23,076 bases of DNA. Origin: a bacterium. Lineage in GTDB: Bacteria; Patescibacteriota; Minisyncoccia; Phycocordibacterales; UBA918. Both the position numbers and the translations under genes were made by a program. Below the pieces are notes generated by a model. That model did no database searches. It was not told the origin of the DNA and saw nothing but the letters and a program-made list of their open reading frames with translations. Numbering within the stretch: position 1 is the first letter of the stretch; each line of letters starts with the position of its first letter. Of the stretch, positions 13,614 to 21,117 are shown one piece after another. The stretch lies in contig PAMC01000019.1 of assembly GCA_002710785.1 (NCBI GenBank), positions 1 to 23,076 on the forward strand, given 5' to 3'.

Positions 13614-15155
13614 ATGTCTCGTACTGTACTTTTCCTCGTCTTGCTGTGCGTCCCGTTTACTTCACAGGCCGCAGTGTACATTAGTGAAATCGCGCGACCC
13701 AGCCCTGGCACGATCTTACGACACGTTCTAGGGCTGGGTAAAATGGGTGCGACATTGGGAGTACTTTTGTTGCCATGTACGACCTACGCTGCTGTATACC
13801 TCAGCGAGATTGCCTGGATGGGGACGAGTAATAGTGCGAATGATGAGTGGATTGAGTTCCACAACGATGGCCCCAGCGCGGTCTCGCTTAACGGCTGGCG
13901 TATCAGCGATGGTGCCAACTTTGACGTGACGCTCGAGGGCGCCGGGAGCGTAGCTCCCGGCGCCTATGCAGTTTTGGAGCGAACCGACGACAGCTCAGCT
14001 CCTGGCTCGGCGTTTTACATCTACACTGGTAGTCTGCCAAACACTGGCGCCACACTTCGCCTCTACGACGCGGACGGTAATTTGGTTGACCAGGTAGCTG
14101 GAGGAGAGAATTGGGAAAATATCGGGGGAGATAACACTACTAAAGAGACGGCCCAGTATACAACCGGCGGCTGGGTTAGTGCGGTCGCCACCCCTGGCAC
14201 CACTAACGCAACAGCTTCAGCTTCGGAAGATGACGTTGTCGAAACCACATCAAACAACACTAGTGGCGGCAGTGGCCCGCCAGCCCGTCGAACATCATCT
14301 TCGCAGCGCGAGAGCACCGACCCACTCGGTATACAGGTTGTTGCTCCGACGGTGGGTTACGTTGCACAGCCGATTACTTTTAGAGCAGCAGTATCTGGGC
14401 GCGGCGCTCAGAGTGCCACTGGTCGAGAAATTATCTGGAACTTTGGTGACACCTACACCGACAGCGGCACGAGCGTAGAACACCAGTACCAGTACCCAGG
14501 CACCTACGTTGTCACCATTCGGGGTCGCTACCAAGGCGAGCAGACAACCGCTCGGCATGAAATTACCATTTTGCCGGTGCAGCTGGCCATTACCCGGGCG
14601 CCAGACGGAGCCGTGCAGCTCTCGAATACTGCAAAGTACGAGTTAGCGCTCGGTAATTACACCGTTACTGCTGCTGGCACCTCCTTTACGTTGCCACCCG
14701 ACACGTTCTTAAAACCAAATGCCGCCATTACACTGCCGCCCGCCGTGTTACCGGCTGCTGATTCTATGGTGGTGGCAGTGCACGACCAGGCTGATCAAGT
14801 AGTGGCGTACCAGCTACCAACGACTGCACAATTTGCCGCTTCGTCGCCTGTAACTGTGGCGCCGCCAGTACCTTCACAAAGCTATGCTGCAGAAGAAACT
14901 ACCAATAGCGCATCTTCGTTTGGCTTTGCCTCTAATCCCGAGCCAGCCACCGCTACGAGCACAACACTGGCGGCTGTCGCCACCCCACAGAGCCAAACAG
15001 CTGCCGTGATTGAAGCGATTCCGGTTGCGGCAGCGACGCACGATGCGTCTGACGATCGCCAGCTTGCGTATCTCGGTTTCATTGGCCTCTTAGTGTTGAC
15101 CGTATTAGCTCTGCTCACGCGGCGCGTACGACACGATGAGGAGTATAACTATTAG
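13614..15155 (+). CDS. Surface protein with lamin-tail and PKD domains, duplicated signal peptide
   Basis: 513 aa. Residues 1-19 are a signal peptide (LFLVLLCVPFTSQA) followed by AVYISEIA. After an Arg/Gly linker, M44 begins a second signal-like segment (LGVLLLPCTTYA) followed by AVYLSEIAWMGT. A lamin-tail domain spans ~61-165 (DEWIEFHND, LNGWRISDG, APGAYAVLERTD). A PKD-like domain is at ~245-335 (WNFGDTYTDSG, HQYQYPGTYVVTI). A Thr/Ala/Pro-rich stretch follows, then a C-terminal membrane anchor (LGFIGLLVLTVLALL) with a basic stop. The protein should be displayed outside the cell. An alternative start is ATG 13743 (M44). It starts 7 nt after the ATPase gene and may be coupled to it; a role in adhesion is inference. 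Confidence 0.8.
   Translation: MSRTVLFLVLLCVPFTSQAAVYISEIARPSPGTILRHVLGLGKMGATLGVLLLPCTTYAAVYLSEIAWMGTSNSANDEWIEFHNDGPSAVSLNGWRISDGANFDVTLEGAGSVAPGAYAVLERTDDSSAPGSAFYIYTGSLPNTGATLRLYDADGNLVDQVAGGENWENIGGDNTTKETAQYTTGGWVSAVATPGTTNATASASEDDVVETTSNNTSGGSGPPARRTSSSQRESTDPLGIQVVAPTVGYVAQPITFRAAVSGRGAQSATGREIIWNFGDTYTDSGTSVEHQYQYPGTYVVTIRGRYQGEQTTARHEITILPVQLAITRAPDGAVQLSNTAKYELALGNYTVTAAGTSFTLPPDTFLKPNAAITLPPAVLPAADSMVVAVHDQADQVVAYQLPTTAQFAASSPVTVAPPVPSQSYAAEETTNSASSFGFASNPEPATATSTTLAAVATPQSQTAAVIEAIPVAAATHDASDDRQLAYLGFIGLLVLTVLALLTRRVRHDEEYNY
13697..13739. repeat. 10-bp inverted repeat between the two signal peptides
   Basis: ACCCAGCCCT (13697-13706) and AGGGCTGGGT (13730-13739), perfect, extendable inward by two pairs. 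It ends 3 nt before the alternative start ATG 13743. No T-tract. Confidence 0.85.
13938..13964. repeat. GC-rich palindrome inside the lamin-tail domain
   Basis: GGCGCCGGGAGC (13938-13949) and GCTCCCGGCGCC (13953-13964) around GTA, 12 perfect pairs. It encodes the GAGSVAPGA turn. It would be a very stable mRNA hairpin within the reading frame. Confidence 0.9.
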
Positions 15156-15168
15156 GACCTTGGTTTGG

Positions 15169-15174
15169 TACTAT
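15169..15174 (+). promoter_or_regulatory. -10 box opening the glycan cluster
   Basis: TACTAT ends 8 nt before the ATG at 15183, implying a leaderless or nearly leaderless mRNA. Confidence 0.65.
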
Positions 15175-15182
15175 TAGCTGAC

Positions 15183-16400
15183 ATGAATGAAGCGACCGAC
15201 ACGAAACCGAAAGTGCTGATTATTACTGGTGTGCTCTGGATTGGCGGTGGCGCGGAGAAGGCGGCCGCAAACCTCGGTAACTACCTGACCGACCAGGGCT
15301 ACGAAACACACCTGCTTACCTTTTATGAAGCAGCGCAGAAGTTCCCGTACCACGGGATTTACCACACCTTCGACGAGGGAGCGAAAAAGAGCTGGCTTCA
15401 CAAGTTACCCCGTATTCCGCTGCGCGTGTGGAAGATTAACCGTTACGCGAGACATCACCAAATCGATGTCGTGTACGCCTTTTTAGAGGAGGCCAGTTTC
15501 TACACGTTGGTAGCCAAGCGTTTGTTCTTTTGGCGACGAAAGGTCATTGTCTCGGTTCGCAATAACACGAACCGGCTTGGCCGATTGTTCCGTTTTGTGT
15601 CACGCGTGCTCTACCCGCACGCCGACGTGGTGGTAGCAGTCACGCGTGCGATTGAGCATCAGCTGCAGAGTAACTGGCAGCTCACTAACACGACGACCAT
15701 CTACAATTCGCTCGATATGCCGTACGTGGAAGAACGAGTTGGTGAAGCACTGCCGCCGGAGCACCAGTGGCTGGCGGAGCATACGCCACTCGTCATTAGT
15801 ATTGGACGTTTGATACAACAAAAAGGGCAGTGGCACTTAATTCGCGCGTTTTCAGCAGTACGCGAAGCGCACCCGACTGCCAAGCTGGTCATTATTGGCG
15901 AAGGGGAATACCGCGCCCGACTCGAGCAGTTGGTGGCTGCTTGTGAGCTGACCGACGTGGTGCACCTTATTGGTAAGCACCCCAATGTCTACCAGTTTCT
16001 CGCCTCGGCTGATCTCTTTGCGTTTAGTTCACTCTGGGAGGGGATGCCCAATACGGTGCTCGAAGCACTCTCAGTTGGCCTGCCGATAGTCTCCACCGAC
16101 TGCGTCTCCGGACCGCGAGAAATTATTGCGCCAGACGTAGGTATTCTCGAGGCAATTGCCTACCCACACGAGACACCCTTTGGCGTGCTTATTAAGGCGC
16201 CAGAGAATCTGCCGCCAATTTGGCAACCGCCTGCAGACATTCCGCTCATTCCAGAAGAGCAGCAGCTGGCGGAAGCCCTCTCTGACGTCCTGGAGCGTCG
16301 ATGGTTCCGCGGGCCAGAACACACTGAGTACCGCCGCCGTATCGCTGATGCCTTTGACAAAACGACCATCATGCAACAGTGGGAAGATTTACTATCATAA
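15183..16400 (+). CDS. GT4-family glycosyltransferase
   Basis: 405 aa, GT-B fold. The N-terminal domain begins KVLIITGVLWIGGGAEKAAANLGNYL, the glycine-rich acceptor-side loop typical of GT4. The C-terminal domain has LVISIGRLIQQKGQWHLIRAF, KLVIIGEGEYRARLE, and FSSLWEGMPNTVLEALSVGLP with the E-x7-E nucleotide-sugar motif, then TDCVSGPREII. It resembles PglJ/PglH-like hexosaminyltransferases of glycan assembly, but donor and acceptor cannot be read. Cytoplasmic, possibly membrane-associated through basic patches (RLFFWRRKVI). The start is set by the TACTAT box just upstream. First gene of the surface-glycan cluster. The stop overlaps the -10 of the next gene. Confidence 0.9.
   Translation: MNEATDTKPKVLIITGVLWIGGGAEKAAANLGNYLTDQGYETHLLTFYEAAQKFPYHGIYHTFDEGAKKSWLHKLPRIPLRVWKINRYARHHQIDVVYAFLEEASFYTLVAKRLFFWRRKVIVSVRNNTNRLGRLFRFVSRVLYPHADVVVAVTRAIEHQLQSNWQLTNTTTIYNSLDMPYVEERVGEALPPEHQWLAEHTPLVISIGRLIQQKGQWHLIRAFSAVREAHPTAKLVIIGEGEYRARLEQLVAACELTDVVHLIGKHPNVYQFLASADLFAFSSLWEGMPNTVLEALSVGLPIVSTDCVSGPREIIAPDVGILEAIAYPHETPFGVLIKAPENLPPIWQPPADIPLIPEEQQLAEALSDVLERRWFRGPEHTEYRRRIADAFDKTTIMQQWEDLLS
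16393..16398 (+). promoter_or_regulatory. -10 box overlapping the stop of the first GT
   Basis: TATCAT ends 8 nt before the ATG at 16407; the upstream TAA (16398-16400) begins on its last base. Confidence 0.5.
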
Positions 16401-16406
16401 CGCAAC

Positions 16407-17567
16407 ATGAAAAAAGTCTTCTTTAATGTCAGGATTAGCAGTCGCGAACGCATGTGGGATACAGCGCGTGAGGCAGCGCGCGTGTGCGAGCCAATGTTGC
16501 CAGCAGTGAAGCAACGTACCTCAATTAAGCGGGCCATAGATGCCAAGAGCGGAAAATACCGATTGCGTGGCCACGTCAAACGTTTGCTGTTTCGTACGCT
16601 ACCCATCCTCAACCGCCAATCGGTAGCAGAGGCCGGAGACGCCGAGCTCCTCTACCTCTGGGGCGCCTTTCCCAAAGACTCACGAAAGCCCTTTGTCGTC
16701 GAATTGGACAATCCATTTGTAATTACGTACTACCGGTTGTGGGCATTTTTCCGCCGTCGCAAGACACTCATTAAGCGCTTTGCTGCTGCACAGGCCATTA
16801 CTTTTATGTCCGAAACTGCTCGTCAGCATACCCTGGCCTTGCTCGGTGAGGGTGCGTCCGCGCTGGTTCCTAAGACACACACCCTGTATCCCTTTACGGA
16901 GCAAAACTACAAAGGCAACCGTCGAGTCGGGGACGGCCTGACTCGGTTTTTGTTTGTTGGCCTCGGGTTTCGACGAAAGGGCGGCCCTGAGTTGCTTGAG
17001 GCTTTCTCACGTGTTTTTGATGAGACCTTACGCCTAACGGTGATTGCTCCAGTCGAAGATGATGTTATCGAGCGGTACAAGCACGATACGCGCATTACGT
17101 TTTTGCCGCCGCAGTCGCGTGAGGAGCTGTTTGCCGAGTACTACCCCACACACGACATTTTTATTTTCCCCTCGCTCCTAGAGACGTTCGGTGTTGTTAT
17201 CTTAGAAGCGCTCTCGTTTGGTATGGGCATTATTACCACCGATGTCTATGCCACCCCGGAGTTGGTGACCGACGGGGTTAACGGTCGATTGCTCAAGCAT
17301 CCGTTTCTAGAGCGGACACAACTTGGAGAACTAGAGCGGGTAGACTGCATTACGATAGATCGTAGCGACTTAGCAGCTGAGTACACGAGCCAGAGCCTGT
17401 ACGAGCAGCTAGTGTGTGACTTAAAGCAGGCCATTACGCAGGCAGTGCAGGATAAACATACTTGGCAAGCTGGTAGCGAGCGGCTGTTTAACGAACGGTT
17501 TGCGCCGGCTGTTTGGGAGCAAACGCTCACGACGGTGATTGGCGGCCCCGCCGCCGACAGATCTTGA
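16407..17567 (+). CDS. GT4-like glycosyltransferase, divergent N-terminus
   Basis: 386 aa. The C-terminal GT-B half is clear: TRFLFVGLGFRRKGGPELLEAF, TVIAPVEDDV, DIFIFPSLLETFGVVILEALSFGMG with E-x7-E, then TTDVYATPELVTDGVNG. The N-terminal half is less typical; it lacks the GGAE loop and has YLWGAFPKDSRKPFVVELDNPF, as in some polysaccharide GT4 enzymes. Substrate unknown. It follows the first GT by 6 nt and precedes the sulfotransferases by 2 nt, so an operon is likely, but a -10 box overlaps the upstream stop and a terminator-like hairpin lies inside (16923-16951). No SD. Confidence 0.85.
   Translation: MKKVFFNVRISSRERMWDTAREAARVCEPMLPAVKQRTSIKRAIDAKSGKYRLRGHVKRLLFRTLPILNRQSVAEAGDAELLYLWGAFPKDSRKPFVVELDNPFVITYYRLWAFFRRRKTLIKRFAAAQAITFMSETARQHTLALLGEGASALVPKTHTLYPFTEQNYKGNRRVGDGLTRFLFVGLGFRRKGGPELLEAFSRVFDETLRLTVIAPVEDDVIERYKHDTRITFLPPQSREELFAEYYPTHDIFIFPSLLETFGVVILEALSFGMGIITTDVYATPELVTDGVNGRLLKHPFLERTQLGELERVDCITIDRSDLAAEYTSQSLYEQLVCDLKQAITQAVQDKHTWQAGSERLFNERFAPAVWEQTLTTVIGGPAADRS
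16923..16951 (+). terminator. Terminator-like hairpin inside a glycosyltransferase gene
   Basis: CGAGTCGGG (16923-16931) pairs with CCTGACTCG (16937-16945), one wobble, 5-nt loop, then GTTTTTGTTTG. It has the form of an intrinsic terminator but lies mid-gene; whether it works during translation is unknown. Confidence 0.5.
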
Positions 17568-17569
17568 AT

Positions 17570-18427
17570 ATGATAGACACACCTCGAAAAAAAGTACTAT
17601 ACATACTCGGCACCGGACACAGTGGCTCTACGTTACTTGAGCGAATTTTAGCAACGGACGCCTCGACCGTGTCGGTTGGTGGCGTACGATACCTCGATAA
17701 GTACTTTCGTGGGGAGTCGGTGGTTGCTACTGATGACACTGGTCATGCCGCCGCGACGTCACCACTGTGGGGGCGTATGTATGATACGCCGGATCGGTAT
17801 CTCGCAGCTGCTACTGCTACGCACACTCTAAATACGGGACAAAAGCTACGACTGTTTTTCGGCAGACCTCTGGGTGCTCCGGCTAATTTTAACTACCAGT
17901 ACCTCTACGACGATGTCCGTCAGATTGCGAGTGAACTCGAGAGCCGCGAGATAACAACTGTGATTGATTCTTCCAAAACAGTTCGCTCGCTCGCCGAGAT
18001 CGTCTCGACAGTTGCTGACGAGGTATACGTACTACACCTCACCAGAGATGTGCGGGGAGTTGCTAACTCAAACCGCAGGCAGGGTATGCGCGTGCTCACG
18101 GCTGCTCGCTATTGGCTGAGCGACTTGGTGTATGGTCGGGTGTTTTTGTGGTGGCATGTACCACGTTCGCACCGGATGACAGTGCGCTACGAGGCATTTG
18201 TGCAAGAGCCGGAACATTGGCTAACCCGCATTAACAACGTTTGCGGTATAGCTGTCGACACTACAGACTTTTTCTCACAACTTGATCGTTTCCCATCGTA
18301 TCGATTTGCCGGCAACCAGATGCGGTTACGACCGATTACGCAGTTATCACTTGACGAAGCCTGGCGTCGAGAGCTGCCCCTATGGTATCGTTGGATGCTT
18401 GCACCCCTTAACCTGCTGCGTCCATGA
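17570..18427 (+). CDS. Sulfotransferase-family protein, copy 1
   Basis: 285 aa from the ATG at 17570, two nt after the preceding stop. GTGHSGSTLLERIL (14-27) is the 5'-phosphosulfate (PAPS) binding loop of sulfotransferases. VIDSSKTVRSLAEI is the conserved middle segment. VLHLTRDVRGVANSNRRQ supplies the RDxR...S pattern of the 3'-phosphate site. The size fits soluble carbohydrate sulfotransferases. It probably transfers sulfate from PAPS to a sugar made by the neighbouring GTs, in the cytoplasm. No PAPS-synthesis gene is in the window. It overlaps its paralogue by ATGA, so the pair is a tandem duplication. The alternative, a P-loop kinase-like protein, is less likely given the motif order. 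Confidence 0.82.
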   Translation: MIDTPRKKVLYILGTGHSGSTLLERILATDASTVSVGGVRYLDKYFRGESVVATDDTGHAAATSPLWGRMYDTPDRYLAAATATHTLNTGQKLRLFFGRPLGAPANFNYQYLYDDVRQIASELESREITTVIDSSKTVRSLAEIVSTVADEVYVLHLTRDVRGVANSNRRQGMRVLTAARYWLSDLVYGRVFLWWHVPRSHRMTVRYEAFVQEPEHWLTRINNVCGIAVDTTDFFSQLDRFPSYRFAGNQMRLRPITQLSLDEAWRRELPLWYRWMLAPLNLLRP

Positions 18428-19287
18428 ACGAGTCCACCCACCGGCCAACCATTGTGTACATCGCGAGCTCCTGGCGGAGCGGTTCAACGCTGCTTGACCG
18501 AGTGCTGGGCACGAGCCCCAACGCGTTTGGTGTCGGTGAGTTGAAGAGCCTTGAGCGACTTATCCGGGAGGGGTACGGGCGAGACGACCAAGGCCAGACA
18601 GCTGTTGAGTCACCAATCTGGTCTCACTTTGCGCACGATATAGATCGGTACGTACCTCCGGCTGAGCAATTGAAGATGCGCTTTAGCTGGCCTGAGCGCT
18701 TCTACGTACTCTTAACGGGCAAGGTTAAGCACGTGCCACTGCGTTTTTATAACGAACCACTCTACAACGATATCCAGCGGTACGCGCGTGAGGTGACGGG
18801 CAAGCCGGTCACGCATATCATTGACTCATCAAAACCACTGTACCGTCTGGCTGAGCTCCACCAGCGGACAGACTTTAATCTCTTTGTGATACACCTCGTG
18901 CGTGACGTGCGCGGCGTAGTCTACTCGCACCGCAAGCAATTTACGAAAGTCACGACCTACAAAGCAATTCGCAACTGGCTGCTCACAAACATTGGCTTGT
19001 CTCGGTACCTCAAAAAGAGCTTTCCGCAAGCGCAGCAGCTACGCCTGCAGTACGAAGACTTCATTGCCAATCCTGAGCACTGGGCCACGCTCATTAACGA
19101 ACGAACGGGTCTGCAGGTTGACTTTGCGCAGCTCGTTGAGCGCATTAACAACGAGCCATCGTATCGGTTTTCAGGAAACGACACGCGCAAAAAAGCCTTT
19201 ACGGGTTTTTACCAAAACGACTCTTGGAAACAAAAGCTCTCGCTTGCTGAGAGGGTATTTCTCGCGCCGTTTAATTGGTTGGTGTAG
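18424..19287 (+). CDS. Sulfotransferase-family protein, copy 2
   Basis: 287 aa, translationally coupled to copy 1 (ATGA). SSWRSGSTLLDRVL (15-28) is the PAPS loop, IIDSSKPLYRLAEL the middle segment, and VIHLVRDVRGVVYSHRKQ the 3'-phosphate segment. Both copies also share a YNEPLYNDI/YQYLYDDV stretch and a C-terminal PSYRF(S/A)GN motif, so they derive from one ancestor but have diverged well beyond a recent duplication. They may sulfate different positions. The stop lies 1 nt from the stop of the convergent GT on the other strand, leaving no room for a terminator between them. Confidence 0.82.
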   Translation: MNESTHRPTIVYIASSWRSGSTLLDRVLGTSPNAFGVGELKSLERLIREGYGRDDQGQTAVESPIWSHFAHDIDRYVPPAEQLKMRFSWPERFYVLLTGKVKHVPLRFYNEPLYNDIQRYAREVTGKPVTHIIDSSKPLYRLAELHQRTDFNLFVIHLVRDVRGVVYSHRKQFTKVTTYKAIRNWLLTNIGLSRYLKKSFPQAQQLRLQYEDFIANPEHWATLINERTGLQVDFAQLVERINNEPSYRFSGNDTRKKAFTGFYQNDSWKQKLSLAERVFLAPFNWLV

Positions 19288-19288
19288 T

Positions 19289-20422
19289 TTACGCCGGGCG
19301 CTGCTGTGTGCTCACGAAGTCGGTGATACGCTGCGCGCGCCTCTCCCAGGTGTACGCGTTTGAGAAATCAGCGTAGGCGCAAGCACCAAGTCTTTGCCGC
19401 AAAGCCTCATCGTGCGCGAGCGTGTTTAACGCGTCGACCCATTTGTCTAGCGCATCTGGCGGACACAAGAGTGCATTTTCGTTGTGTCGGAGAACCTCAC
19501 GGATCACCGGCAAGTCTGAGGCGACGATAGCTTGCTTGGCAGACATGTACTCGAATAATTTCAGTGGTGACATCCAGCGACTAATGTCCCGCTCGCTGTT
19601 GTGAGCGTGCACTGTCTGGGCGTACGGAGCCACGACAACGTCAAATTGCCCCAAAAACGAACTGACGTGTCGGTGCGGTTGGTGGCCGTAGAAAAACACA
19701 TTTGGTACCCCGTGCAGGCTGTGCGACCAGTGGGCAACATCCGTATCGCTCCCGCCAACAATGTGAAAGCCATAGCTCGTACACCGCCGCGCAAGCTGAC
19801 TAATGATTTCCATGCCCTTACCTTGGTAGAGCTGTCCCACGTACCCAACGTTGAGCTCGTAGTTCTCAGAGCTTTGCAGTGTAACGGGGTCAGCGACACC
19901 TATAACCTTCGGGGCGGCGTCGTGTGCGACGAGTACGTTGTGGTAGGCGTACTGGGTGGCAACGTGTCGCTTGAGCGCTTCTGAAATTACTACTAATCCG
20001 AGAAAACACTTTCTCGATACCAGTAGTCGAAAAACTTTTTTCTCAAACGCACTGTTACAGTCATTGTGAAACTCAAGCGCGGTGGGGTACCCGAAAAGCG
20101 CAGCCAGCGCGCAGCCAAGTAAGCTCCGGCCGTACACCAGATCTGGTTTTGCTTTGACGAGGTGCAATAAGCCAGCAATGGCGTACACGAAGGTTTTTCC
20201 GCGAAAGCGCGGGAACCACACGGGTGTTACTAGAAAATTTTCTGGCACGCCGTAGTGCGCAAAGACGTCACACTTTGAGGGGTGCTGTGTTGATGCAGAG
20301 CGTTTGGTGTAGAGTTCGGCGTCGTGCCCAAGACCAGCCAGAGCGGCACACATGTGCATGACGTGCACGCTGTTAGCAGCTTTGGCTGGCACTTCTGAGT
20401 TGGAGAAATAGATAATCTTCAT
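19289..20422 (-). CDS. GT4-family glycosyltransferase (minus strand)
   Basis: 377 aa from the ATG at 20422 (MKIIYFSNSEVPAKAANSVH); upstream in-frame codons to 20521 run into the divergent gene and lack family character. The N-terminal SNSEVPAKAANSVHVMHMCAALAGLGH is typical of GT4 enzymes acting on lipid-linked or surface glycans. ELNVGYVGQLYQGKGMEII starts the donor domain, and SPLKLFEYMSAKQAIVASDLPVIREVL is the E-containing nucleotide-sugar segment. It is the only gene of the glycan cluster on the minus strand. Its TATAGT -10 box lies 15 nt upstream in a short divergent promoter region. Substrate unknown. Confidence 0.88.
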   Translation of the reverse strand: MKIIYFSNSEVPAKAANSVHVMHMCAALAGLGHDAELYTKRSASTQHPSKCDVFAHYGVPENFLVTPVWFPRFRGKTFVYAIAGLLHLVKAKPDLVYGRSLLGCALAALFGYPTALEFHNDCNSAFEKKVFRLLVSRKCFLGLVVISEALKRHVATQYAYHNVLVAHDAAPKVIGVADPVTLQSSENYELNVGYVGQLYQGKGMEIISQLARRCTSYGFHIVGGSDTDVAHWSHSLHGVPNVFFYGHQPHRHVSSFLGQFDVVVAPYAQTVHAHNSERDISRWMSPLKLFEYMSAKQAIVASDLPVIREVLRHNENALLCPPDALDKWVDALNTLAHDEALRQRLGACAYADFSNAYTWERRAQRITDFVSTQQRPA

Positions 20423-20437
20423 GATGGATTCAGACTT

Positions 20438-20452
20438 ACTATACGATATACT
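20438..20452. promoter_or_regulatory. Back-to-back divergent -10 boxes
   Basis: Minus strand TATAGT (20443-20438) serves the GT; plus strand TATACT (20447-20452) ends 6 nt before the methyltransferase ATG at 20459. Only 3 bp separate them, so both polymerases cannot bind at once. Confidence 0.6.
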
Positions 20453-20458
20453 AGGACG

Positions 20459-21112
20459 ATGAAAAAGTGGCTTGCAAAGAAGATAACCCGAAATAACATC
20501 GAAGCATTTGTTGCCAAGCACGCCTCGGACGCTCGTACGCTTGATCTTGGCGCCTCAAAAGCGCCGTACGCGGAGTATTTTCCAAACCGCGTTGCGTGTG
20601 ATATTGAGCCTCGTGAAGGAGTAGATGTTGTGGCCGACGCACATGACCTACCTTTTCATGATAATGAGTTTGAGTCGATCCTCTGTACGGAGGTGCTCGA
20701 GCACTTACATACACCGCACCAGGCGCTGGCGGAGATGCAGCGAGTACTAAAACCGGGCGGAACGCTCATTCTCTCAACGCGGTTTGTGTTTCCCATTCAT
20801 GACGCACCGCACGATTATTTTCGCTACACCGAGTTTGGCCTCGCGCACCTCTTTAAAGATGGGTGGACCGTTACCAGCCTCGAACCTGAGACCAGAAATT
20901 TCCAAACCATTGCAGTTCTCCTGCAGCGGATCGCGTACCAGTCGACCTTTCGCGGTGGCAACGTTACAAAGGCTTTGGTGTTTGTAGTGGCGAAATTAGT
21001 CGCCAAACTCGGTTGGTTGATCACGGCTGAAAATGGCATTTACGACAAGGAGCGTGTCTACGAATGCAACATTTTTGCGTCAGGCTACTACGTCGTGGCA
21101 GTTAAAAAGTAA
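20459..21112 (+). CDS. Class I SAM-dependent methyltransferase (Methyltransf_11-like)
   Basis: 217 aa. TLDLGASKAPYAEYFP is motif I (TLDLGAS where DxGxG is usual). VDVVADAHDLPFHDNEFESILCTEVLEHLHTPHQALAEMQRVLKPGGTLILST covers motifs II-IV and the post-motif typical of small-molecule or glycan methyltransferases. FRYTEFGLAHLFKDG follows. A hydrophobic stretch near the C-terminus (ALVFVVAKLVAKLGWLI) suggests membrane contact, in line with a lipid-linked glycan substrate. The start is leaderless (TATACT 6 nt upstream). It precedes asnB by 5 nt. Confidence 0.88.
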   Translation: MKKWLAKKITRNNIEAFVAKHASDARTLDLGASKAPYAEYFPNRVACDIEPREGVDVVADAHDLPFHDNEFESILCTEVLEHLHTPHQALAEMQRVLKPGGTLILSTRFVFPIHDAPHDYFRYTEFGLAHLFKDGWTVTSLEPETRNFQTIAVLLQRIAYQSTFRGGNVTKALVFVVAKLVAKLGWLITAENGIYDKERVYECNIFASGYYVVAVKK

Positions 21113-21117
21113 GCACT

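Noticed and set aside
20423..20521. N-terminal extension of the minus-strand glycosyltransferase
   Set aside because: It runs through the divergent promoters and the start of the methyltransferase gene; MKIIYFSNSEVP is the typical GT4 start.
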